Shown piece after piece: positions 53,743-61,960 of a DNA stretch of 64,000 nucleotides. Where the stretch lies: contig NZ_JABKKJ010000001.1 in assembly GCF_013166515.1 (NCBI RefSeq), positions 124,001 to 188,000 on the forward strand, written 5' to 3'. The first letter of the stretch is position 1, and every line of letters starts with the position of its first letter. The translations under genes and the position numbers were made by a program. Below the pieces are notes generated by a model. It ran no database searches, was not told the DNA's origin, and saw nothing but the letters and a program-made list of their open reading frames with translations. This stretch comes from Xylanibacter caecicola (GTDB taxonomy: Bacteria > Bacteroidota > Bacteroidia > Bacteroidales > Bacteroidaceae).

Positions 53743-54143
53743 TAACCACTCCTCCATTCACTGTAAATGGTGAGGCAACATTTACATTCCTTGCCGCTCC
53801 GTGGGACAAGGACAGCGAACTGCTCGACCTTTCGGTAAGCGGCAATGCCACAATAAGCCCTTCGGAACTGGTTATGCAGGCACATACCTGGACTCCGTTC
53901 ACTGTTACCATAAAAGGTCAGGGAAGCGTAACGGTAACCTTTACGCCAGGCAAGCGCATGTTCCTCGATGAGGTCAAGGCGTTCGTTCCTTCCACCACGG
54001 CAGTAAAAGGCATCACTTCGGACACGACAGCGAAGCCCGTTGACAAGCGCATATACAGTCTTGACGGTCGTTATATAGGAACGGATATGCACGCCCTTCC
54101 GCGCGGCATATATATCATCGGCGGCAAGAAGATCGTGAAATAG
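53672..54143 (+). pseudogene. Detached C-terminal part and sorting tail of M6 copy 4
   Basis: In the next frame the sequence reads GWTSSYKYGADRCAKFG (compare YGADRCAKFGK in copy 2), then VTTPPFTVNGEATFTFLAAP and the tail IYSLDGRYIGTDMHALPRGI ending KKIVK. This is the expected remainder of the protease at 51991, out of frame by one missing base. It has no start of its own that would give an exported protein. Confidence 0.85.
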
Positions 54144-54182
54144 GAGCGATGATATTAATTTATGATTTATAATGAGGAGATA

Positions 54183-54521
54183 GAAGGAGATAAGGGAAGA
54201 TAAAAGGAGATAAAGGACAAATGCTTTGTCGATGAATGATAATAAAACAGAGCCTGTTTATTTGTAGGGATGCTCCCCGGAGCATCCGAAACCGTATGGC
54301 TTGCATCAATTGTAATCACGGCGAATAATCATTCATAATCATATCGGCTGCACCAGGGTACAGCCCTACCAGGAGTATGAAAACCGAAAGTAAAAAGGAG
54401 ATAAAGGATGAATGTATGGTTGTTTAATCCAAGGCATTCATCCTTTATCTCCTTTTGTCTTCTTATTACACAAAACAAAGCATACGTCCTTTATATCCTT
54501 TTATCTTCCCTTATCTCCTTC
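54183..54521. repeat. Composite family A element, copy A6, interrupted by other repeats
   Basis: Outer arms 54183-54228 and 54476-54521 pair at 43 of 46 bases. Between them lie a complete family D element (54264-54370) and a second perfect 22-base hairpin of A type (54393-54414 with 54435-54456, AAAGGAGATAAAGGATGAAT). The block fills most of the 449-base gap between convergent M6 copy 4 and recO. Confidence 0.8.
54264..54370. repeat. Family D repeat, copy D2, inside copy A6
   Basis: The reverse complement of this stretch matches copy D1 at 36775 along its whole length, including CAAGCCATRCGGTTTCGGAT. The ends (GTAGGGATGCTCCCCGGAGC and GCACCAGGGTACAGCCCTAC) each fold on themselves. Confidence 0.75.
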
Positions 54522-54592
54522 TGATACCATTTTTGAGCACCACTCCCAAGTAACTTAAATTCTTCATTCTTTATTCTTCATTCTTCATTTTC

Positions 54593-55315
54593 TCAGAACA
54601 GTTCTTTAAGTACGTCAAGCGATTTTATCTCCTTGAAATCGGGAACATGCAGGCGGTAGAAGTCCAATATCACGTCCACACATCTGTTGCGCTCTGTCCT
54701 CGACATGGCATAAAGGTGCATCGTTTCATAGTTCATTCGCATGAGCAGGCGTATTTTCATAGATTCTTCTGGACCGAGAAAATCGTTGTGTGGGGGAGGA
54801 GAGGGCGTGAAACAGCCGTTGCGCATGTCAAAACAGCAGTTCGGCACGTAGTCGTCAAGATTTGGAAAGAAGCCGGCAAACCTTGTCATTCGCATCATGA
54901 AGACAAGATGGAAGTTGCTGAACCTGTCGCTCACGCCGTCAAGCCAGCGCACACTGTTTTCCACATATTTATATAATAGGGCGTCTGACTGCTCATAACG
55001 TGTGGCACGAGACAGGAACTCCGCCGTAAAAAGAGCTATCGACAGCTTGTAGGCATCGAATGGAATGGAAAAGAACGGCACGCTTATCCTTGCCTCCTTT
55101 ATGGTGTGCAGATTCTTTTGTCGCCGCATGTCTATTTCCATTTCGAGTATTGTCAGCGGTTGGAAAAACTGTTTCTTCACCTTTGCCTTTGCCGAACCGG
55201 ATATATGTGTTATGCACGACAGCCTTCCGTTACTCTCCGTAAGCAGGTCCGTTATCATCTTTGACTCGCCGAACTTGAACGAATGCAACACTATAGCCTT
55301 TGTCTTTATCAACAT
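54593..55315 (-). CDS. recO: DNA repair protein RecO
   Basis: RecO helps load RecA on single-stranded DNA bound by SSB, with RecR. The 240-residue protein starts MLIKTKAIVLHSFKFGESKM, the RecO OB-fold, followed by LTESNGRLSCITHI and a helical domain (FSNFHLVFMMRMTRFAGFFP). The four-cysteine zinc finger of some RecO proteins is reduced here to a single cysteine (NCCFDMRNGCF contains three), so zinc binding is uncertain. The start at 55315 is fixed by a promoter that ends just upstream; the mRNA would be leaderless or nearly so. Confidence 0.93.
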   Translation of the reverse strand: MLIKTKAIVLHSFKFGESKMITDLLTESNGRLSCITHISGSAKAKVKKQFFQPLTILEMEIDMRRQKNLHTIKEARISVPFFSIPFDAYKLSIALFTAEFLSRATRYEQSDALLYKYVENSVRWLDGVSDRFSNFHLVFMMRMTRFAGFFPNLDDYVPNCCFDMRNGCFTPSPPPHNDFLGPEESMKIRLLMRMNYETMHLYAMSRTERNRCVDVILDFYRLHVPDFKEIKSLDVLKELF

Positions 55316-55320
55316 GTCTG

Positions 55321-55351
55321 CAAAGATAGTCCATACCGAAGACAATACAAA
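55321..55351 (-). promoter_or_regulatory. Promoter of recO, giving a leaderless or very short leader
   Basis: On the minus strand TTTG (55348-55351), a 19-base spacer and TATCTTTG (55321-55328) match the consensus. The -7 element ends only five bases before the ATG at 55315, so transcription should begin at or next to the start codon. Confidence 0.8.
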
Positions 55352-55450
55352 AACAATCCTGCTTTTATTACATTCCATGCTTGTAGCACATCCTTATACC
55401 GCTTCTTTTCACCGTGAAAGTGCACGATAATGAAAAAATATGCCGTAAAA

Positions 55451-55482
55451 TTTGGAAGAATAAAATAAAAGTCATACCTTTG
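55451..55482 (+). promoter_or_regulatory. Promoter of tRNA-Glu and perhaps rpsT
   Basis: TTTG at 55451-55454, a 20-base spacer and TACCTTTG at 55475-55482. The start near 55488 is 16 bases before the tRNA. Confidence 0.85.
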
Positions 55483-55503
55483 CACCGCAAAAAGTAGCGA
55501 TAC

Positions 55504-55575
55504 GGTCCCTTCGTCTATCGGTTAGGACGAGAGATTTTCATTCTCTAAAGAGGAGTTCGACTCTCCTAGGGACTA
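55504..55575 (+). tRNA. tRNA-Glu (anticodon TTC)
   Basis: A 72-base cloverleaf: acceptor GGTCCCT pairs with AGGGACT (G-U at the first pair), the anticodon stem AGAGA/TCTCT encloses TTTTCAT with anticodon TTC, and the T arm has GAGGAGTTCGACTCTCC. The CCA end is not encoded. It lies between divergent recO and rpsT. Confidence 0.96.
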
Positions 55576-55584
55576 CTTCCGTTG

Positions 55585-55649
55585 AACGTCATCTGCGCAG
55601 TGATGCGCTAACAAGGCAGGATGAACCTGCTGCGGGAAAAGATGACGTT
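55585..55649 (+). ncRNA. Candidate structured leader of rpsT, three-helix junction
   Basis: An outer 10-base helix (AACGTCATCT 55585-55594 with AGATGACGTT 55640-55649) encloses two hairpins: GCGCA-GTGA-TGCGC (55595-55608, with a GNRA-type loop) and GCAGG-ATGAA-CCTGC (55616-55630). It lies between tRNA-Glu and rpsT, where a ribosomal protein often binds its own mRNA. A TAATTTTG at 55649-55656 overlaps the end and could be a second promoter, though without a clear -33. Confidence 0.45.
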
Positions 55650-55740
55650 AATTTTGTGTCTTTAAGGCACCGGATTTCAGGAGCAGCCGTATGGCATGTT
55701 CCGTATAGTGAAAATAATAGTTAATTATCAAAAGAACAAA

Positions 55741-55995
55741 ATGGCAAATCACAAATCATCGGTAAAGAGAATTCGTCAGACAAAGACCAAGACTCTTCAC
55801 AACAAGTACTACGCGAAGACAATGCGTAACGCAGTACGTAAGCTGCGCGCTCTGACAGACAAGGAAGAAGCAGTCAAGATGTATCCTTCGGTACAGAAGA
55901 TGCTTGACAAGTTGGCTAAGACAAACATCATTCACAAGAACAAGGCAGCCAATATCAAGTCAAGTCTGGCAAACCACATCAACAAGCTGGGTTAA
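55741..55995 (+). CDS. rpsT: 30S ribosomal protein S20
   Basis: An 84-residue basic helical protein of the small ribosomal subunit that binds 16S rRNA. It has the family start [20 protein letters not shown], central [18 protein letters not shown] and C-terminal [20 protein letters not shown]. The ATG at 55741 is the usual S20 start; an in-frame codon at 55696 would add 15 unrelated residues. A structured leader and terminator frame it. Confidence 0.97.
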   Translation: MANHKSSVKRIRQTKTKTLHNKYYAKTMRNAVRKLRALTDKEEAVKMYPSVQKMLDKLAKTNIIHKNKAANIKSSLANHINKLG

Positions 55996-56020
55996 TAGTT
56001 ACCGGTTGTTTGAAAGTATA

Positions 56021-56053
56021 AACGGGTTGTAACCATGTCGGTTGCAACCCGTT
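56021..56053 (+). terminator. Terminator after rpsT
   Basis: AACGGGTTGTAAC pairs with GTTGCAACCCGTT, 12 of 13 bases, around a seven-base loop and is followed by a T-rich run. Confidence 0.85.
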
Positions 56054-56141
56054 TTCGTTTGTTGTCGGATGTTTTCCGGTATGTTGCGAGGGTGACGTTT
56101 GTTGTTTTTTGGTATTTGTATTGCGTTGTATTCCTTTCATT

Positions 56142-56309
56142 TAGGGACATTTTTCTTATATTTGTCCGCACGCATCGAAGAGGCGTTTGCACAATAAATT
56201 AAAAATATTCAATACGAATATCTTTATTGTTTCATCTGTTTTATACGTGTGTATGCAGCAAATAACGCCTCTATGAGGCGTGCGGACAAATACAAGAATT
56301 TGTTCCAAC
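56142..56309. repeat. Family B inverted repeat with inner GAGGCG module, copy B6
   Basis: The left half (TAGGGACATT ... TTTGTCCGCACGC ... GAGGCGTT) and right half (AACGCCTCTATGAGGCGTGC then GGACAAATACAAGAATT) are imperfect inverted copies, the same sub-type as copy B3. It lies in the 379-base gap between convergent rpsT and the AraC gene. Confidence 0.75.
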
Positions 56310-56374
56310 AGGGGCGGATATATTTAAATATAATTGTTCGGAACTTACGTCTTAATTCTTAATTAACCTCATTC

Positions 56375-57250
56375 TTAACTCTTCCTGTATTCCGAAGGCG
56401 ACATTCCCACATGCTCTTTGAAGAAGCGCCCGAGGAAAGACTGGTTGGGAAAGTTCATTTCTTCGGCTATTTCCTTTATGCTTTTTGTGGTGTTCTTGAG
56501 CATTACCCGTATCTCCAGAGCCACGTAATTGTCTATCCATTCGTTAGGTGTGCGGTGACTGACCTGCTTTACTGTTTCCGAAAGATACTTGGGGGTTATG
56601 CACAGACGGGTGGCATAATGACTCACCCTGCGTTCGTGTCTGAAGTTCTGTTCCACCAGTTTTATAAATTCGGTGAATATCGATTCGGCTCTGCCCGACC
56701 TTTTGTTTTTCTGCTGTTGTATGCGGTATATAACCTGGCTAAGGTCGTAAATCATGGTGGCTATGAGCGAACGGACCACATCTTTGCGGAAATGATGCTC
56801 GTTGTCATTCATCTTATTCCATATCAGGTCGAAGTAAGTCATGAGATTGCCGACCTCATCCTGGCGCAGTCCGAATACCGGATGACTGCGTGAGAAGAGG
56901 AACAGGGATGATATGCCGTGTATGTCTTTTATTATCTCGCTGAAGAAATTCTGCGATATAAGGATAGCTATTCCACTCAGATCGTTGCTCAGCATGTAGT
57001 TGTCTATTACCTGTCCTTCGCTTATTATGATAACGTCGTTTGCGGCAACCATACGCTCTTCCGTGTCCACGGAATATTGTACTTTACCGTGCCGGCACAG
57101 GGCGAGCAGTATACACTTCATGCGCCGCGGCTCGTTTGGCAGCGGTAAGGATCCTATCTCGTTGAAGACCATTATGTCATCGTCTATATAACTGCCGTTA
57201 TACAGTTTCTTCATTTCGGATATGGATATTTCCGTTATGTTGCCGTTCAT
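56375..57250 (-). CDS. AraC-family transcriptional regulator
   Basis: A 291-residue regulator. The N-terminal cupin-like sensing domain (about 30-150) has CILLALCRHGKVQYSVDTEERMVAANDVIIISEGQVI; the C-terminal double helix-turn-helix (about 195-291) has RRVSHYATRLCITPKYLSETVKQ and IKEIAEEMNFPNQSFLGRFFKEHVGMSPSEYRK. The sensing domain probably binds a small ligand, and the target is not evident from context; it lies 75 bases after gyrB, behind gyrB's terminator. Confidence 0.92.
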   Translation of the reverse strand: MNGNITEISISEMKKLYNGSYIDDDIMVFNEIGSLPLPNEPRRMKCILLALCRHGKVQYSVDTEERMVAANDVIIISEGQVIDNYMLSNDLSGIAILISQNFFSEIIKDIHGISSLFLFSRSHPVFGLRQDEVGNLMTYFDLIWNKMNDNEHHFRKDVVRSLIATMIYDLSQVIYRIQQQKNKRSGRAESIFTEFIKLVEQNFRHERRVSHYATRLCITPKYLSETVKQVSHRTPNEWIDNYVALEIRVMLKNTTKSIKEIAEEMNFPNQSFLGRFFKEHVGMSPSEYRKS

Positions 57251-57280
57251 TGTGGATGCTGACTCTTGGAGTTTGATTAA

Positions 57281-57316
57281 AAAATATCCGGAAGCGTCTT
57301 TCGACGGCTTCCGGAT
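57281..57316 (-). terminator. Terminator of gyrB
   Basis: On the minus strand ATCCGGAAGC (57307-57316) pairs with GCTTCCGGAT (57286-57295) and is followed by ATTTTTT, a standard rho-independent terminator 10 bases after the gyrB stop. Confidence 0.9.
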
Positions 57317-57325
57317 GCCTGTTTG

Positions 57326-59299
57326 TTATGCGTCGATGTTTGCGTATGTCGCGTTTTGTTCGATGAACTGCCGTCTCGGTTCCACATCGTCGCCCATGAG
57401 CATTGAGAATATCTCGTCTGCCTCGGCGGCGTTTTCTATTGTGACCTGTTTCAGCAGTCGTGTCTTCGGGTCCATTGTCGTTTCCCAAAGCTGCTCGGGG
57501 TTCATTTCTCCAAGACCTTTGTAGCGCTGCGTGTGTATGCTCTTGCCGTCTTCCACGCCGTTTCCGTACTTGTCGAGGAAAGCCTGTCGCTGCTGGTCGG
57601 TATAGCAGTATTCCTTCACGCGGTTCTTGTATGTGCACAGATACAGCGGAGGTGTTGCTATATAGAGGTGTCCCTCCTGTATCACGCGTGGCATGAACCG
57701 GTAGAAAAGAGTCATTATCAGCGTGTCGATGTGCGAGCCATCGACATCGGCGTCGGTCATTATTATTATCTTGTCGTAGCGCAGCTTGTCGATGTTGGCT
57801 TCTTTGTCGCCCTCGCCTTCAACGCCGAAGCGTACGCCGATGCTCTGTATGATGTTCATTACCGACTCGCTCTCGAACACTTTGTGCCACATTACTTTCT
57901 CAACATTGAGGATTTTTCCGCGCAGCGGAAGTATCGCCTGTGTGTATCGATCGCGTCCCTGTTTGGCAGAACCACCGGCAGAGTCTCCCTCGACGAGGAA
58001 TATCTCGCACTCTTTCGGGTCCTTGTTCGAACAGTCGGCAAGTTTGCCCGGCAGTCCGCCACCCGTCATCGGGTTCTTGCGCTGTACGCTCTCGCGTGCC
58101 TTGCGTGCCGCTATTCGTGCCGTTGCGGCAAGTATCACCTTGTCGCATATCATCTTTGCCTCTTTCGGATGTTCCTCGAGATAGTATGTAAGGGCTTCCG
58201 CCACAGCCTGCTGTACGGCGCCTGTCACCTCGCTGTTTCCCAACTTTGTCTTTGTCTGTCCTTCGAACTGCGGCTCTGCCACCTTTATGGATATGACAGC
58301 TGTAAGCCCCTCGCGAAAGTCTTCGCCGGCAATCTCAATCTTCGCCTTTTCTATCTGCTTGGATATTGCCGGGTCGTTATCGGCATATTTCTTAAGCGTG
58401 CGTGTGAGCGCCATGCGGAAACCTACAAGATGCGTACCGCCTTCGATGGTATTGATGTTGTTTACGTATGAGTGTATGTTCTCCGAATAGTCGTTGTTGT
58501 ACATCACGGCAACTTCTATGGGGATATTCTGCTTTTCGGTCTTCAGATATATCACGTCGTCAAACAGGTGGGTACGGTGGCGGTCCACATAGCGTACAAA
58601 CTCTTTCAGTCCGTCCTTGGCGTGGAATACCTCGGTCCTTGTCTTTCCCTCCTCATCGGGGCGCATATCGGTCAGCGTGATGTGTATGCCTGCATTGAGA
58701 TATGCCAACTCGCGCATACGTTTTGCTATTATCTCGTATTTGTATTCGGTAGTGGTGAATATCGTCGGGTCGGGCCAGAACTGCTGGCGTGTACCCCTTA
58801 ACTCGGTTTCGCCTACAACCTTCACCGGGTATAGCGGCTTACCTTTTTCGTATTCCTGCTGGTAAATCTTTCCGTCGCGGAACACCTGCGACATCATGTG
58901 TGTGGACAGGGCGTTGACACAGCTCACGCCGACACCGTGCAGTCCGCCCGATACCTTGTACGACCCTTTGTCGAATTTTCCTCCGGCATGCAGCACGGTC
59001 ATTACCACCTCGAGTGCCGACTTGTGCAGTTTCTTGTGTTCGTCTACAGGTATGCCTCGACCGTTATCCTGGACGGTTATCGAGTTATCTTCGTTTATGG
59101 TGACTTCTATGTGCGTGCAGTAGCCTGCCATTGCCTCGTCTATAGAGTTGTCCACTGTCTCGTTTACTAAGTGGTGCAGACCTTTCTCGCTTATGTCGCC
59201 TATGTACATCGCAGGGCGCTTGCGCACCGCCTCGAGACCTTCGAGCACCTGGATGTTACTGGCGGAATAGTTGTTTTCGTTTATCTTATTTTCTGCCAT
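57326..59299 (-). CDS. gyrB: DNA gyrase subunit B
   Basis: GyrB is the ATPase subunit of DNA gyrase, which introduces negative supercoils. The 657-residue protein has the GHKL ATPase motifs (NETVDNSIDEAMAGY, QDNGRGIPVD, GLHGVGVSCVNALS), the transducer domain, and the TOPRIM motifs (EIFLVEGDSAGGSAKQGRDR and MTDADVDGSHI), ending in the RYKGLGEMNPEQLW C-terminal segment. It lacks the insert seen in some proteobacterial GyrB proteins. ParE is an alternative, but the TOPRIM-region sequence and length fit GyrB. No gyrA is in the window. Confidence 0.95.
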   Translation of the reverse strand: MAENKINENNYSASNIQVLEGLEAVRKRPAMYIGDISEKGLHHLVNETVDNSIDEAMAGYCTHIEVTINEDNSITVQDNGRGIPVDEHKKLHKSALEVVMTVLHAGGKFDKGSYKVSGGLHGVGVSCVNALSTHMMSQVFRDGKIYQQEYEKGKPLYPVKVVGETELRGTRQQFWPDPTIFTTTEYKYEIIAKRMRELAYLNAGIHITLTDMRPDEEGKTRTEVFHAKDGLKEFVRYVDRHRTHLFDDVIYLKTEKQNIPIEVAVMYNNDYSENIHSYVNNINTIEGGTHLVGFRMALTRTLKKYADNDPAISKQIEKAKIEIAGEDFREGLTAVISIKVAEPQFEGQTKTKLGNSEVTGAVQQAVAEALTYYLEEHPKEAKMICDKVILAATARIAARKARESVQRKNPMTGGGLPGKLADCSNKDPKECEIFLVEGDSAGGSAKQGRDRYTQAILPLRGKILNVEKVMWHKVFESESVMNIIQSIGVRFGVEGEGDKEANIDKLRYDKIIIMTDADVDGSHIDTLIMTLFYRFMPRVIQEGHLYIATPPLYLCTYKNRVKEYCYTDQQRQAFLDKYGNGVEDGKSIHTQRYKGLGEMNPEQLWETTMDPKTRLLKQVTIENAAEADEIFSMLMGDDVEPRRQFIEQNATYANIDA

Positions 59300-59325
59300 G
59301 TCTTGATTAAGAAATAATTAACATG

Positions 59326-59357
59326 CAAATATACGAAAAAAACGCGACATGGTGAAA
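59326..59357 (-). promoter_or_regulatory. Promoter of gyrB
   Basis: On the minus strand TATATTTG (59326-59333) is a perfect -7 element; the -33 position 20 bases upstream reads TTTC. The leader to the ATG at 59299 is about 22 bases. Confidence 0.7.
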
Positions 59358-59979
59358 TTTTTAATGTTATTAGTGTGCAATCTAAAACTTCAAAATTTCA
59401 AACCGGAAACGGCTAAGCGGCTGTCTCAAAACCTGTCGCCTGAAATCTGACAAAATGAAAGCCATATCGCCATTCACGTGTCATTGTGATTTCAAAAAAG
59501 TGCCGTGATTTTTCCTCAACTACGTTTCGGAACGTGCAACGCACGTGTCAAAAAACACCTCGGGACGTGTGTCTTTATGCAAAAGACCGTCTTTTGCAAT
59601 GCAAAACGTGGCATTTCAGACTCCGATATGCGGCATTTTGCATCCTAAAGTGCCACACTTACCACACGAAAGTTGCCTGATTTCTATACGAAAGTGGCGT
59701 ATTTTCTCATTTAAGATACTATCTTTTATTGCACATTTTTGCTGCATATCACATAATGCGTTGTGATATAATGTCTTGCCGTTGCACGCGCATTTTCGCG
59801 ATATTTACGCCCGGAATATTTTTATTCTGAAATATCGCAAATATAGAGAGCACGATTTTTAAAAAGTGTAAGAAATTATTTTGTTTTTCCGACAATATGT
59901 AAAGACCGTGGCGTTGTATGCGTCAAACGGTGTGATTGAAGTGAATATAGCCCGTAAGGGCTGTACCGGATAAAACGTT
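59358..59979. other. Gene-free spacer upstream of gyrB with decayed family C modules
   Basis: No gene is visible. A 21-base palindrome TGCAAAAGACCGTCTTTTGC(A) at 59579-59599 and the following GGCATTTCAGAC, GCGGCATTTTGCAT units resemble family C parts (copy C4). ACGTGC/GCACGT pairs occur near 59533. The remainder is AT-rich and featureless to me; replication-origin boxes were looked for but no cluster was found. Confidence 0.5.
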
Positions 59980-60012
59980 GCGCCCCGTAAACAAATTCTG
60001 TTTACGGGGCGC
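59980..60012 (-). terminator. Perfect hairpin after yqeY, probable terminator of the division cluster
   Basis: GCGCCCCGTAAACA (59980-59993) pairs perfectly with TGTTTACGGGGCGC (59999-60012) around five bases. It lies 25 bases after the yqeY stop. The T tract on the minus strand is weak (AACGTTTTATCC). Confidence 0.7.
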
Positions 60013-60036
60013 TGTGTTTAATATTGATACCTTAGA

Positions 60037-60486
60037 TCAGGCAAGCAGTTTCTTTACGATGCCTGATATGATTTTTCCGTCTGCCTTGCCGGCAAGCTGT
60101 TTACTTGCCGTTCCCATCACTTTACCCATGTCTTTCATGCTTGTAGCTCCGGTGGCGGCGATTATTTCCTTTACAGCCTGTTTTATTTCTTCCTCGCTCA
60201 TCTGTTTGGGAAGATATTCCTCTATTACCTTCACCTGTTCCAATTCGTTGTCTGCAAGGTCCTGACGGTTTTGTGTCACGAAGGTTACAGCTGCGTCCTT
60301 ACCCTGTTTTGCGAGTTTGGAGAGTATCTTCAACGCGTCGGCGTCCTCAAGTGTATCGTCCGCTCCGGGAGCTGTCTTTGCCTCGATGAATACTTTCTTG
60401 ATGTTGCGCAGTGTTTCAAGTCGTACCTTGTCGCGCGCTTTCATTGCTTCTTTGATGTCGTTGCTTATCTGATCGAATAGTGCCAT
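60037..60486 (-). CDS. GatB/YqeY domain protein
   Basis: A 149-residue soluble helical protein made only of the YqeY domain found at the end of GatB and some glutaminyl-tRNA synthetases. Family motifs include MKARDKVRLETLRNIKKVF, FVTQNRQDLADNELEQVKVIEEYLPKQMSEEE and IAATGATSMKDMGKVMGT. It may bind tRNA, but the role of the free form is not known. It follows ftsZ by 99 bases, a small hairpin (AACACTG/CAGTGTT near 60553) lying in between. Confidence 0.92.
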   Translation of the reverse strand: MALFDQISNDIKEAMKARDKVRLETLRNIKKVFIEAKTAPGADDTLEDADALKILSKLAKQGKDAAVTFVTQNRQDLADNELEQVKVIEEYLPKQMSEEEIKQAVKEIIAATGATSMKDMGKVMGTASKQLAGKADGKIISGIVKKLLA

Positions 60487-60585
60487 GACTGTTGTTTTTA
60501 ATTCTTATTGTATATATTTTTGTTTCGTCTCCGTTGCTTGTTTCAACGTAGGAACACTGATATATGCAGTGTTTATAACCTTGTA

Positions 60586-61908
60586 TTAAAGAAAACTTAT
60601 TACTCCTTGCACGTTGTTCTCTTCCTCTTCTTTCTTTGTTTCGCCTGTTGCCTGATTGCGTATTTCGTCGAGTATCTGGCGTGTGCGGTTGTATGTGGGA
60701 GTGGATTCGACTGCCGAGATGACGTCATCGTTGTCAAGATCTTCCTGTCTGAATATGAATATGTGCGGGCGGCGCTTGTATTTCTTGTTGTGGTCGCCCT
60801 TGTCATAGTAGTGGCTGCGGCGTTCTATGCGCTGTGCCTCCTTTTCCTGTGCCTCTGCAATGCGGTTTGCTTCTTCCTGTGTATGACGCTTTATATGGTT
60901 GTCCATGCCGTCCACATTGGTTATACCGAAGCCAGTTGCAAGGATTGTCACTTTCACTTTCTTGCCCAGTTCGGGGTCGGTGGCAAGTCCCCATTTTATC
61001 TCGAAGTCGCCGCCGAACTTTGCCATGAAGTCGTTTACGTCGTTCATTTCCTCCATCATGAGCGAGTCTTTGCCGTCTTTCTGTCCGCAGAAAGAGATGC
61101 TGAGTAGTATCTTTTTGGAGTTGAAGACATCGTTGTCGTTGAGCAACGGTGAGTTGAGAGCGTCGTCGATAGCCTTCTTTACGCGTCCTTCGCCTTCTCC
61201 GTATCCTGTACTCATTATGGCAACGCCGCCGTCTTTGAGTACGGTTTTCACATCGTTGAAGTCAAGGTTGATGAGTCCGTGAACGGTTATTATCTCTGCA
61301 ATGCTCTTTGCAGCCACGCTCAAAGTGTCGTCTGCCTTGCCGAAAGCATCGAGAACCGTCAGCTCGGGATAAATCTCGCGGAGCCTTTCGTTGTTGATGA
61401 CAAGCAGTGCATCGACATGTTTTGACATTTCCTCAACGCCGTCGAGAGCCTGGTCTATCTTGCGGTCACCCTCGAAACGGAAAGGTATTGTCACGATGCC
61501 GACGGTAAGTATGCCCATTTCTTTTGATATACGGGCTATCACCGGAGCTGCTCCCGTGCCGGTGCCGCCGCCCATGCCGGCAGTGATGAATGTCATGCGG
61601 GTGCCGTCGGACAGCATGTTCTTTATGTCGTCAAGGCTCTCTTCCGCTGCCTGACGTGCTTTGGCTGGCTTGTTTCCGGCTCCGAGTCCTTCTTTGCCGA
61701 GCTGCAGGTGTACGGGAACGGGAGAGTCGTTGAGTGCCTGGTTGTCGGTGTTGCAGAGCACGAACGATACGTCGTGTATGCCTTCGCGGTACATGTGGTT
61801 AACGGCATTGCCGCCTCCGCCACCCACACCGATGACTTTTATTATGCTGTTTTCCTTTTCGGGTTCGCCGAAATCGAGTATGTCGTTTTTCTTATAGTTG
61901 TTGTCCAT
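60586..61908 (-). CDS. ftsZ: Cell division protein FtsZ
   Basis: FtsZ is the tubulin-like GTPase that forms the division ring at mid-cell. The 440-residue protein has GVGGGGGNAVNHMYREG, the tubulin signature GGGTGTGAAPV, and the T7 loop region NLDFNDVKTVLKDGG. A polar linker follows (residues about 320-425, with HIKRHTQEEANRIAEAQEKEAQRIERRS) and the C-terminal end GVISFL differs from the proteobacterial peptide that binds FtsA. Length is longer than E. coli FtsZ because of this linker. It follows ftsA by 52 bases. Confidence 0.97.
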   Translation of the reverse strand: MDNNYKKNDILDFGEPEKENSIIKVIGVGGGGGNAVNHMYREGIHDVSFVLCNTDNQALNDSPVPVHLQLGKEGLGAGNKPAKARQAAEESLDDIKNMLSDGTRMTFITAGMGGGTGTGAAPVIARISKEMGILTVGIVTIPFRFEGDRKIDQALDGVEEMSKHVDALLVINNERLREIYPELTVLDAFGKADDTLSVAAKSIAEIITVHGLINLDFNDVKTVLKDGGVAIMSTGYGEGEGRVKKAIDDALNSPLLNDNDVFNSKKILLSISFCGQKDGKDSLMMEEMNDVNDFMAKFGGDFEIKWGLATDPELGKKVKVTILATGFGITNVDGMDNHIKRHTQEEANRIAEAQEKEAQRIERRSHYYDKGDHNKKYKRRPHIFIFRQEDLDNDDVISAVESTPTYNRTRQILDEIRNQATGETKKEEEENNVQGVISFL

Positions 61909-61960
61909 ATCTGTATTCTTTATATTGTTGTCGTTTAATATGCCGTGTATGGGGTTGCTG

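Noticed and set aside
59358..59979. Replication origin next to gyrB
   Set aside because: No dnaA gene and no cluster of DnaA-type boxes was found; the spacer looks like decayed family C repeats.
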